Shown here piece by piece: positions 8,327 through 15,028 of a stretch of 16,328 bases of DNA. The DNA is from Candidatus Neomicrothrix sp. UBA6944 (GTDB lineage: Bacteria; Actinomycetota; Acidimicrobiia; Acidimicrobiales; Poriferisodalaceae). How positions within the stretch are numbered: position 1 is the stretch's first letter; every line of letters starts with the position of its first letter. The DNA is taken from positions 3,199 to 19,526 of the forward strand of contig DJZU01000066.1 of the NCBI GenBank assembly GCA_002448715.1. Direction: 5' to 3'. Both the position numbers and the translations under genes were made by a program. The notes beneath the pieces are model-generated. The model worked only from the letters and a program-made list of their open reading frames with translations, was not told the origin of the DNA and searched no databases.

Positions 8327-8746
8327 TCAGGCTCCCGGGAAGAAGATATTTATTTCTCGTTCCGCGGACTCATCTGAGTCGGATCCATGAACCAGATTTT
8401 CGGTTACTACAAGACCGAAATCTCCGCGAATTGTGCCTGGCGCGGCGGTTGCCGGGTTGGTGCTGCCCATTAGATTTCGGACAATCGCATAGATGTCATC
8501 GCCAGAGTTGTCGGGTCCCTCGACGATCATCAGCATTGCTGGTGATCGTGTAATAAATGATATGAGGTCTTCAAAGAACGGTTTTCCTTGATGTTCTTCG
8601 TAATGAGTTTGTGCTGTAGCGCGGTCAATCGAACGAAGTTCCGCTCGACTCAGGCGCAGACCTTTTCGTTCGAAACGAGCGATAATTTCGCCTACTAGGC
8701 CTCGCTCAACGGCGTCGGGCTTGCAAATGACGAAGGTACGTGGCAC
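8327..8746 (-). CDS. ndk: Nucleoside diphosphate kinase
   Basis: A 139-residue cytosolic enzyme that transfers the terminal phosphate from ATP to other nucleoside diphosphates through a phosphohistidine. The catalytic histidine is His120 in NLVHGSDS (117-124). The N-terminal FVICKPDAVERGLVGEII at 5-22 and the nucleotide-binding region NLMGSTNPATAAPGTIRGDF at 91-110 are canonical. The size matches the family. The start is GTG at 8746, supported by a well placed AGGAG six bases upstream. It follows folC after 39 nt and precedes mreB, the order I recall from streptomycetes. Confidence 0.97.
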   Translation of the reverse strand: MPRTFVICKPDAVERGLVGEIIARFERKGLRLSRAELRSIDRATAQTHYEEHQGKPFFEDLISFITRSPAMLMIVEGPDNSGDDIYAIVRNLMGSTNPATAAPGTIRGDFGLVVTENLVHGSDSDESAEREINIFFPGA

Positions 8747-8785
8747 TTCTTCTCCTACAACACGTCAGAGTCAACAAACGTAAGG

Positions 8786-10186
8786 CTACCGCGAGGTGTC
8801 CACGAGTTGACCTCGGGCCTCGGACGCCACGTAGAGAGACCCAGTGATCAGAATGGTTCCGTCGTCACCCGCAATACTTACCGCGCGATTTATGGCTTCT
8901 GGCACCGTTGGCGACACGTCAACGTGAGCGCCAGTACTTTTTAACGCTTGGCCTAGCTCATCAGCTGGGATTGCGCGTGGCCAATCAGCTGCAGTCGCGA
9001 TGACGCTGGAAAACTGTGGGCCTCTGAGCGCGTCGAAGAACTCAAGTGGGTCTCGAGGTTTGTTCGCACCGATAACTAATACAGGCTGTTGGTCGGTTGC
9101 GAAGTCTCCGAAGAGGGTTTGCGCAACGACTAAAGCCGCTGGCGGGTTGTGGGCTCCGTCGATAATGATCGTCGGTTGTCGTTGAACTATTTCGAACCTA
9201 GCGGGCAACTTCAGTTGGTGGAACGCTTCGGAGATCACTTCTGTGTCTAACTGGCGACCGAAGAATGCTTCTGCTGCTGCGACAGCTGCTACAGCATTTT
9301 GGGCTTGGTAGGCGCCGTTGACTGGGAGGAAAACGTCCTGATGGCGACCGAAGGGGGTAACGAAATCAACAAGTCGTCCTCCGACGGCGAGTCGATCTTC
9401 GAGCACATCGAAATCTCGGCGACGATGCCATATGTCTCGTTGTTGCTTACCGGCAATAATTTCGGCTAGTGCTTGTGAAGTTTCGCCATTGATCACATGC
9501 GATTCTTTGGCAATAATCCCTGACTTTTCTTCGGCAACGTCAGCGAGGGTGGGTCCGATGATCTCCATGTGGTCTGGGCCGATATTTGTAATTACTGCTA
9601 CTTCGGCGTCGATGACATTGGTTGCATCCCATTTGCCACCCATGCCTACTTCGATGACGTTGACGTCCACGGCGCTGGCAGCAAACCAGTTGTAGGCGGC
9701 TGCACACATCACTTCGAAGTAGCTGGGGCGCTCCCCTGTTGCCTCCATAACCCATGGCTCAACTTCGGCTATTTCAGAAAGCGCCTGGGTAAAGGAGGCG
9801 TCGTCGAGGGCTTGGTTGGCGATCATAATTCTGTCGTTGACAGTCTCAATATGGGGTGAGGTGTAGCTGCCTACATCTAGCCCGGTAGCACCGATGAGCC
9901 CTACCAGCATTCGCGAGGTGCTTCCTTTGCCGTTGGTTCCAGTGATGTGTATCGCTGGGATGTCTCGTTGGGGGTTGCCGAGCACTTCCATTAGAGCATT
10001 CATTCGATGGAGGGAGGGGGCGTTTGTCGCCAGACCTCCTAAATGCTGTTCAAGGTTGTAATGGTCTTGCAGCCACCGCATCGCTTCGGCGTACGTGGTG
10101 AGTTGTTGTGGCGACTGGTTCTTTGGAGTTGGCTTGAGACGGTCTCTTGTCCGTCTAGGAGGCCTGGCGCTCGCCACCGCTGTCAT
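8786..10186 (-). CDS. folC: Folylpolyglutamate synthase / dihydrofolate synthase
   Basis: A 466-residue Mur-ligase-type enzyme that adds glutamate to folates, probably also to dihydropteroate. Motifs seen are the P-loop GTNGKGS at 83-89, YTSPH at 108-112, EVGMGGKWDATN at 179-190, NIGPDHM at 201-207, LPARFE at 327-332 and DGAHNP at 343-348. Family similarity begins only at about residue 31, so the basic, Pro-rich first 30 residues are an N-terminal extension or reflect start choice. The ATG at 10186 overlaps the clpX stop by 32 bases and has AGGG directly abutting it. A GTG at 10177 would place that AGGG nine bases upstream and is a reasonable alternative. The next in-frame ATG, at 10081, has no ribosome-binding site. 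In mycobacteria and streptomycetes valS lies between clpX and folC; here it is absent. Confidence 0.95.
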   Translation of the reverse strand: MTAVASARPPRRTRDRLKPTPKNQSPQQLTTYAEAMRWLQDHYNLEQHLGGLATNAPSLHRMNALMEVLGNPQRDIPAIHITGTNGKGSTSRMLVGLIGATGLDVGSYTSPHIETVNDRIMIANQALDDASFTQALSEIAEVEPWVMEATGERPSYFEVMCAAAYNWFAASAVDVNVIEVGMGGKWDATNVIDAEVAVITNIGPDHMEIIGPTLADVAEEKSGIIAKESHVINGETSQALAEIIAGKQQRDIWHRRRDFDVLEDRLAVGGRLVDFVTPFGRHQDVFLPVNGAYQAQNAVAAVAAAEAFFGRQLDTEVISEAFHQLKLPARFEIVQRQPTIIIDGAHNPPAALVVAQTLFGDFATDQQPVLVIGANKPRDPLEFFDALRGPQFSSVIATAADWPRAIPADELGQALKSTGAHVDVSPTVPEAINRAVSIAGDDGTILITGSLYVASEARGQLVDTSR

Positions 10187-11420
10187 CCCTGCGTGGCACC
10201 AGGGTCGGATTTACCTTCTCGAGAACGACATCACGGTCGATGATGCACCGAGCGATATCTTCGCGACTGGGTACTTCGTACATGACTCCTAGGAGGACTT
10301 CTTCGAGAATCGCGCGTAATCCGCGGGCGCCGGTGTTACGTAGAATTGCCTGATCAACAACGGCGCTGATTGCTTCGTCGGTAAATTCGAGTTCCACCCC
10401 GTCAAGTTCGAACATGCGTTGGTACTGCTTGACTAAGGCGTTTCGGGGTTCGAGAAGGATGCTGGTGAGAGCGGCGTGGTCAAGTTCATCAACCACTCCC
10501 ACTACTGGCAGGCGCCCAATGAATTCTGGGATGAGCCCATATTTTTGTAGGTCTTCTGGAAGTACCTCCGGGAGCAGTTCAAGGCTCGCTCGGTCGCTAG
10601 CTGATTTCACATCTGCGCCGAAGCCGACTGCTCGGTGACCTATTCGGTCTGCGATGACACGCTCAAGTCCGTCGAACGCTCCGCCGCAGATAAACAGAAT
10701 GTTGCTGGTGTCGATTTGCAGGAACTCTTGATGGGGGTGTTTGCGGCCGCCTTGGGGTGGTACTGAGGCTTGGGTTCCTTCAAGGATTTTGAGTAGTGCT
10801 TGTTGGACACCTTCACCCGATACATCTCTTGTAATCGAGGGGTTTTCAGCTTTACGTGCCACTTTGTCGATCTCATCGATGTAGATGATGCCGGTTTCTG
10901 CTCTCTTGACGTCGTAATCGGCGGCTTGAATGAGTTTCAGTAGAATATTTTCGACGTCTTCGCCCACATATCCTGCTTCTGTCAACGCTGTTGCGTCGGC
11001 GATAGCGAACGGCACATTCAACATGCGCGCAAGGGTTTGGGCCATCATCGTTTTGCCGCAGCCAGTTGGTCCGATCAACATGATGTTGGATTTGGCAATT
11101 TCCACGTCAGATTCGAGACTTTGGCCGAATTGGACTCGCTTGTAGTGGTTGTATACGGCTACGGACAGAATTTTTTTGGTGCGTTCTTGGCCGATGATGT
11201 ATTCGTTGAGAAAGCCGAAAATCTCTGATGGCTTGGGGACTTCATCGAAGTCCACTTCTGTGTTGTCTGCTAGTTCTTCTTCGATTATTTCGTTACATAG
11301 ATCGATGCATTCGTCACAGATGTAGACACCTGGACCGGCAATGAGTTTCTTGACTTGTTTTTGAGATTTTCCGCAGAAAGAGCATTTAAGTAGCTCTCCG
11401 CCTTCTCCGAATTTCGCCAC
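10155..11420 (-). CDS. clpX: ClpX, ATP-dependent unfoldase subunit of the Clp protease
   Basis: A 421-residue AAA+ protein that recognises, unfolds and feeds substrates to ClpP. The N-terminal zinc-binding domain has Cys13, Cys16, Cys35 and Cys38. The ATPase core has Walker A GPTGCGKT at 117-124, the pore loop GYVG at 150-153, Walker B IIYIDEID at 178-185, the RKH pore motif at 226-228 and the sensor-2 GAR at 364-366. The ClpP-docking loop, usually IGF, reads VGF at 265-267. The start is GTG at 11420 with GAGG ten bases upstream. The 183-nt gap after clpP leaves room for separate control, and I see an AACCGGTT palindrome about 25 nt before the start but no sure promoter. Confidence 0.97.
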   Translation of the reverse strand: MAKFGEGGELLKCSFCGKSQKQVKKLIAGPGVYICDECIDLCNEIIEEELADNTEVDFDEVPKPSEIFGFLNEYIIGQERTKKILSVAVYNHYKRVQFGQSLESDVEIAKSNIMLIGPTGCGKTMMAQTLARMLNVPFAIADATALTEAGYVGEDVENILLKLIQAADYDVKRAETGIIYIDEIDKVARKAENPSITRDVSGEGVQQALLKILEGTQASVPPQGGRKHPHQEFLQIDTSNILFICGGAFDGLERVIADRIGHRAVGFGADVKSASDRASLELLPEVLPEDLQKYGLIPEFIGRLPVVGVVDELDHAALTSILLEPRNALVKQYQRMFELDGVELEFTDEAISAVVDQAILRNTGARGLRAILEEVLLGVMYEVPSREDIARCIIDRDVVLEKVNPTLVPRRDDSGGERQAS

Positions 11421-11603
11421 GTCGCGGATACCTCGTTCTGGTTACCCAACCGGTTTGGTTGATAGCCGTTTGCTAAGGATGGCACAGTCCGATCGAAGCG
11501 GGGGGACGTTCCGGCGCGAAAGCTGTGTTACCTCGTGCACTTGATTTGTTTTGGGGTAAGTGTTGAGAGTACCGACTGATTGTCTCTGTGAACAGTGGAA
11601 TTG

Positions 11604-12236
11604 TTAGGCAGCGCGGATCGGGCCGTCTTCGGCAACTTCTCTGCTATCGATGACTTCATCGATAATTCCGTATTCTTTGGCGGCCTCTGCGTCCATAATG
11701 AAGTCGCGGTCGGTGTCTGTGTGAATTCGATCGAGGTCTTGTCCGGTATGCCGTGCGAGAATGCCTTCCAATAGTTCTCTCATCCTGTCGATTTCTCGAG
11801 CGGCTAATTCGATGTCGGTGGCCTGGCCCATTGCTTGGCCGTACGGCTGGTGGAGCAGCACTCGTGCGTGGGGTAACGCCATTCGTTTTCCTGGACTACC
11901 AGCGGCGAGTAGAACCGCCGCCGCTGAAGCCGCTTGACCTAGACAAATGGTCGTTATGTCGTTGCGAATGTATTGGCTGGTGTCGTAAATAGCGAAGAGG
12001 GCGTTGATGTCACCGCCCGGTGAGTTGATGTAGATGTTGATGTCACGGTCGGGGTTTTCCGATTCAAGGTGGATCATTTGGGCGCACACCAGGTTGGCAA
12101 TGGTGTCATCAATCGGAGTGCCTAAGAAAATGATGTTCTCTTTCAGGAGGCGGGAATACAGGTCGTAGGCGCGTTCTCCTCTGTTGGTTTGTTCTACGAC
12201 TGTGGGAACTAGGTAGTTCTGTGCTTCGAGGCTCAC
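11604..12236 (-). CDS. clpP: ClpP protease subunit, ClpP2-like
   Basis: A 210-residue serine peptidase that forms the barrel of the Clp protease. The catalytic triad is Ser104 (GQAAS), His129 (LLHQP) and Asp174 (HTDTDRD). The stretch CLGQAASAAAVLLAAGSPGK at 98-117 and the helix with ARHTGQD at 161-167 resemble mycobacterial ClpP2 much more than ClpP1. The GTG start overlaps the tig stop by four bases (GTGA), with AGGAA just upstream, so translation is coupled to trigger factor. In many Actinobacteria tig is followed by clpP1 and clpP2, whose products form an obligate mixed protease; only one clpP is present here, and no gap remains for another. Confidence 0.96.
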   Translation of the reverse strand: MSLEAQNYLVPTVVEQTNRGERAYDLYSRLLKENIIFLGTPIDDTIANLVCAQMIHLESENPDRDINIYINSPGGDINALFAIYDTSQYIRNDITTICLGQAASAAAVLLAAGSPGKRMALPHARVLLHQPYGQAMGQATDIELAAREIDRMRELLEGILARHTGQDLDRIHTDTDRDFIMDAEAAKEYGIIDEVIDSREVAEDGPIRAA

Positions 12237-13717
12237 TGTTCCTCATCCTTTTCCGTATCGTCTTCCTCTTCATCGTCCACGGTAGCGCTGTCCACCACTT
12301 CATCAGAGTCGGAATCCGTTAAGTCGGGTAGCTCGAGGTCTTCGCGTTCGACAGGGTCGCCATTTTCGTCGATCAATTTGACTTCGCTGACGAGCCATTC
12401 CAATGCTTTGCGCTTGCTTATTTCTGCTTGGATTGGTCCGAGGCCGTCGCCTTGATCTTCGATTTGGTCACGTAGATCCTGAGTCGAGGTTTGGAATTGT
12501 TCGGCCATGCGTTCAAGTTCTTCGTCGACGTCGCTGTCGTCTACCGAAATTGTCTCTTTCTCGACAATTGATCGCAGTGCCAAATCGACTTTCGCTGAGC
12601 GTTCCGCTGCTTCGCGCAATTCCTCGGTAAATGACTCTGGGTCTTGACCAGTCATTTGCATCCACGTTTCGAGGTTCATTCCTTGCCCTTGCAGGCGCAT
12701 AGCAAGTTGCTGCAGTTGTTCGGACATCTCGCCGTTGATCATTGAGTCGGGCACGGGTTCTTCAACTAAGGCGGCAAGTGCCGTCGCTGTGTTTTCTCGC
12801 ATCGCGGCGTTGGCTTGGAAGGTTCGCATCATTTTCATACGTTGGATCGTCTCGGTTCGAAGTTCCTCTACCGATTCATGTTCGGTGTTCTCGTCAACCC
12901 ATTGATCATTGAGTTCCGGTAGCACTTCTTCTTTAACCGCATTCACCTTTATTTCGAAGTCGATCGACACATCGTCTTGCACTGGGTGCTCGGCACTGAA
13001 GTTGAGTTCGTCTCCGGGACTTGCTCCTTCGAGTTGATTGTCGACTTCTTCAACAATGCCTCCGCTTCCTATGGAGTAGAGGTAGTCATCTGCTGTAAGG
13101 CCTGGGAGTGCCTCGCCGTCGACTGTTCCTGCGATGTCGATCGAGACTTGATCGCCGCTGATAGCAGGGCGTTCAACGTCGACGAGTTCGGCTGACTGTC
13201 GGAGCTGAACGTCGATTTGCTCTTGCACTTCTTCATCGCTTGGCGTTGGGCGCGGTATTTCGACTTCGAGATCGGCATAGCCATGTAGGGCAATTGTGGG
13301 TCGGGTTTCTACTATTGCTTCGAAGCAAACAAGCCCGTCGTCCTGGCCGCTGGTCAGGGTCAGGTCGGGCGCTGCGATGACATCGACTGCTTCAACGCGT
13401 ACTGCGTCGGCGTAGTAGCCGGGAATTGCGTCTTCAAGTGCTTGAGCTCGGGCGTATTCGGTACCGATGTGGGATTCAAGGACAGGTCGTGGAGCTTTTC
13501 CTTTTCTGAATCCTGGTACTCGTACTTCTTTGGCTATTTTTCGAAACGCTGCTTCTATCGCGTTTTCGAAAGTTTCTTGGTCAACCTCAACGGTGAGTTT
13601 GACTCGGGGACCGAAAGCGCGTTCTTGTTGCTCGTCCGCTCCGTCGGAGACGTCCTCAGCAGAGTCGTTGAGGGCGTCAAGTTCTGCTTGGTCAACTGGA
13701 GTAACGGTGGTCTTCAC
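12233..13717 (-). CDS. tig: Trigger factor, ribosome-associated chaperone
   Basis: A 494-residue chaperone that binds nascent chains at the ribosome exit. The ribosome-docking signature GFRKGKAP is at 69-76. A FKBP-like peptidyl-prolyl isomerase domain follows at about 175-260, and a helical C-terminal domain runs to about 455. The final 35 residues are highly acidic (many Asp and Glu), as in other actinobacterial trigger factors. Unusually, about 28 acidic residues (roughly 8-35) separate the canonical MKTTV start from the first beta strand (RVKLTVEV), which normally follows within a few residues. The start is GTG at 13717, without a Shine-Dalgarno sequence but nine bases after a TAGAAT box. 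It starts 59 nt after the tRNA-Gly gene. Confidence 0.95.
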   Translation of the reverse strand: MKTTVTPVDQAELDALNDSAEDVSDGADEQQERAFGPRVKLTVEVDQETFENAIEAAFRKIAKEVRVPGFRKGKAPRPVLESHIGTEYARAQALEDAIPGYYADAVRVEAVDVIAAPDLTLTSGQDDGLVCFEAIVETRPTIALHGYADLEVEIPRPTPSDEEVQEQIDVQLRQSAELVDVERPAISGDQVSIDIAGTVDGEALPGLTADDYLYSIGSGGIVEEVDNQLEGASPGDELNFSAEHPVQDDVSIDFEIKVNAVKEEVLPELNDQWVDENTEHESVEELRTETIQRMKMMRTFQANAAMRENTATALAALVEEPVPDSMINGEMSEQLQQLAMRLQGQGMNLETWMQMTGQDPESFTEELREAAERSAKVDLALRSIVEKETISVDDSDVDEELERMAEQFQTSTQDLRDQIEDQGDGLGPIQAEISKRKALEWLVSEVKLIDENGDPVEREDLELPDLTDSDSDEVVDSATVDDEEEDDTEKDEEQ

Positions 13718-13726
13718 AGGGGCAAA

Positions 13727-13754
13727 ATTCTATCGGGCTAGGTTGCTGTGTCCC
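13727..13754 (-). promoter_or_regulatory. Candidate leaderless promoter of tig-clpP
   Basis: The -35 candidate GGGACA (13754-13749, four of six consensus bases) and the -10 candidate TAGAAT (13732-13727) are separated by 16 nt. The GTG start of tig lies nine bases past the -10 box, so a transcript would begin within about three bases of the start codon. This agrees with the absence of any ribosome-binding site. Leaderless mRNAs with TANNNT boxes at this spacing are common in Actinobacteria. Confidence 0.5.
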
Positions 13755-13776
13755 CTATTGAGGTGGGGACCTTTGG

Positions 13777-13851
13777 TGGAGCGGGCGACGAGAATCGAAC
13801 TCGCATCATCAGCTTGGAAGGCTGAGGTTCTAGCCATTGAACTACGCCCGC
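13777..13851 (-). tRNA. tRNA-Gly, anticodon TCC
   Basis: The reverse strand folds into a complete cloverleaf. The acceptor stem pairs GCGGGCG with CGCCCGC over seven perfect base pairs. The D arm contains GTTCAATGGCTAGAAC. The anticodon stem TCAGC/GCTGA closes the loop CTTCCAA, giving anticodon TCC, which reads GGA glycine codons. The T arm is GCGAG-TTCGATT-CTCGT with one G-T pair. The discriminator base is T, and the CCA end is encoded (13779-13777). Without CCA the gene is 72 nt. It sits between the dmdA-like gene (33 nt away) and tig; a glycine tRNA next to tig is an arrangement I recall from other Actinobacteria. Confidence 0.95.
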
Positions 13852-13884
13852 GGGTGTCGTCAGGCTAGCGGCAGTAAGTCCTAA

Positions 13885-14991
13885 CTACAGATCGAATGGC
13901 AAGTCTGCGACTGTTGCTTGTCGCCAACCTTCAGATGTTTCCACTTGCAATTTGGTGCCTGGAAGGTTGTGGGGCACTTCCACTATTGCCAATCCTAAAT
14001 TTTGTTGGAATCGCGGTGAGTGGTTCATAACTCGAGTTTGACCGGCGTGGGTGCCATTGGGGTTGCGGAGCCCTGTTGGTTCTGAGTTGGGTTCGAGCGG
14101 TTCCCCTTCGATAAGGAGGCCTTTGAGTTCTCGAGTAGGTCCAAGGGCGCGTTTTTCTAGGAGTGCCTGTTTTCCGATGAAGTCGTGTTCGACGCCGAGG
14201 TCAACATATTTTCCGATAGCGGCTTCGAACGGGTCGCTTTCTTCGTCGGTGTCTGCACCCCAGGAAAGTAGGAAATTTTCGATTCGTTCCGCGTTATTAG
14301 GTGCTCCTACTCGAATTCCGTGCGGTTCTCCTGCGGTCCAGACCAGATCCCAGAGTTGTTCACCCTTGCTGCCATCTTCGAGGAAGAGTTCGAACCCGCC
14401 TTGCTTGCTCCACCCTGAACGGCATACCACCACGGGGATGTCTTGGTGGGTGATGCGTCGGAAGTGGAAGAACTTAAGTTCGCGGACCCAATCCCCGAAC
14501 ACGTCGGCGACAGTGTCGGTTGCGCTTGGGCCTTGCACCGCTAGGGGCGATACGTCTGGTTCGGTGACGTCGACGTTGTCGCCTCGTTCTCCGCTAATGG
14601 CACGTATCCACAACAGCACATCGGAGTCAGCTATGGAGAACCAAATAGTGTCGTCATCTACTCGGAGAGCGATCGGGTCATTGATGAGCCGTCCTTTGTG
14701 GTCGCATAGGGGCACGTATTTGGCGACACCTATTTTGAGTTGGGATAGATCTCGAGCACTCAGGTACTGACAGAGTTTGAGTGCGTCTGGTCCTTGGACC
14801 TGAACTTGTCGTTCGCACCCAACGTCCCATAACGCCACGCGTTGGGTGAGCGCTTCGTAATCTGCTTTTGGATCTTCGGTGGCTACGGGGAGGACCATGC
14901 GGTTGAAGATGGTCGCTGTTTGCATTCCCGCGGCTTCTGATTTTCTGTAGAACGGTGAGAACCGTACTCGGGGTCCCTGAGCAAGTTGCAT
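13885..14991 (-). CDS. dmdA: DmdA-like, tetrahydrofolate-dependent DMSP demethylase (GcvT fold)
   Basis: A 368-residue cytosolic protein of the GcvT aminomethyltransferase fold. From memory it aligns along its whole length with the SAR11 demethylase DmdA (369 residues), which moves a methyl group from dimethylsulfoniopropionate to tetrahydrofolate. Shared blocks include RVRFSPF at 8-14, NRMVLP at 30-35, ALWDVGCERQVQVQG at 53-67, ARDLSQLKIG at 79-88, SIADSDVLLW at 119-128, ELKFFHF at 171-177, RSGWSKQGGFELFLE at 191-205, NNAERIENFLLSWG at 232-245 and the C-terminal DLPF at 363-366. Ordinary GcvT lacks most of these. The ATG at 14991 is chosen; a TTG at 15000 would add three residues. No Shine-Dalgarno sequence is present, but TAAGTT lies seven bases upstream. 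It follows a short-chain dehydrogenase by 33 nt. Another GcvT-like methyltransferase remains possible, because DMSP specificity cannot be proven from sequence. Confidence 0.82.
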   Translation of the reverse strand: MQLAQGPRVRFSPFYRKSEAAGMQTATIFNRMVLPVATEDPKADYEALTQRVALWDVGCERQVQVQGPDALKLCQYLSARDLSQLKIGVAKYVPLCDHKGRLINDPIALRVDDDTIWFSIADSDVLLWIRAISGERGDNVDVTEPDVSPLAVQGPSATDTVADVFGDWVRELKFFHFRRITHQDIPVVVCRSGWSKQGGFELFLEDGSKGEQLWDLVWTAGEPHGIRVGAPNNAERIENFLLSWGADTDEESDPFEAAIGKYVDLGVEHDFIGKQALLEKRALGPTRELKGLLIEGEPLEPNSEPTGLRNPNGTHAGQTRVMNHSPRFQQNLGLAIVEVPHNLPGTKLQVETSEGWRQATVADLPFDL

Positions 14992-14998
14992 GTTTGGC

Positions 14999-15028
14999 AA
15001 CTTACTGGTTCGGTTTGCTCGGTTTTAA
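14999..15028 (-). promoter_or_regulatory. Weak candidate leaderless promoter of the dmdA-like gene
   Basis: TAAGTT at 15004-14999 ends seven bases before the ATG at 14991, and TTAAAA at 15028-15023 (four of six -35 bases, overlapping the stop codon of the upstream gene) precedes it by 18 nt. With no ribosome-binding site between, a leaderless message would start at or next to the ATG. Co-transcription with the upstream dehydrogenase is equally possible, since only 33 nt separate the genes. Confidence 0.3.

Noticed and set aside
11421..11603. A ClgR, CIRCE or HAIR heat-shock operator in the clpP-clpX gap
   Set aside because: I looked for the CGC-N5-GCG type and the CIRCE and HspR inverted repeats and found none; only a short AACCGGTT palindrome is present.
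13750..13770. Inverted repeat GTCCCC/GGGGAC with a 9-nt loop just after the tRNA 3' end, as a terminator
   Set aside because: The stem is only six base pairs, the loop is long, no T run follows, and it overlaps the candidate -35 box of tig. A terminator is possible but not supported.
13777..13851. The tRNA-Gly gene as an attachment site for an integrated element carrying the SDR and dmdA-like genes
   Set aside because: Those genes lie on the 5' side of the tRNA, there is no integrase, and I saw no duplicated tRNA end. Elements normally join at the 3' end.
14051..14770. A 239-codon open frame on the plus strand opposite the dmdA-like gene
   Set aside because: Its translation is Ser/Arg/Pro-rich with no recognisable domain, while the opposite strand encodes a full-length conserved enzyme. 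It is an antisense shadow.
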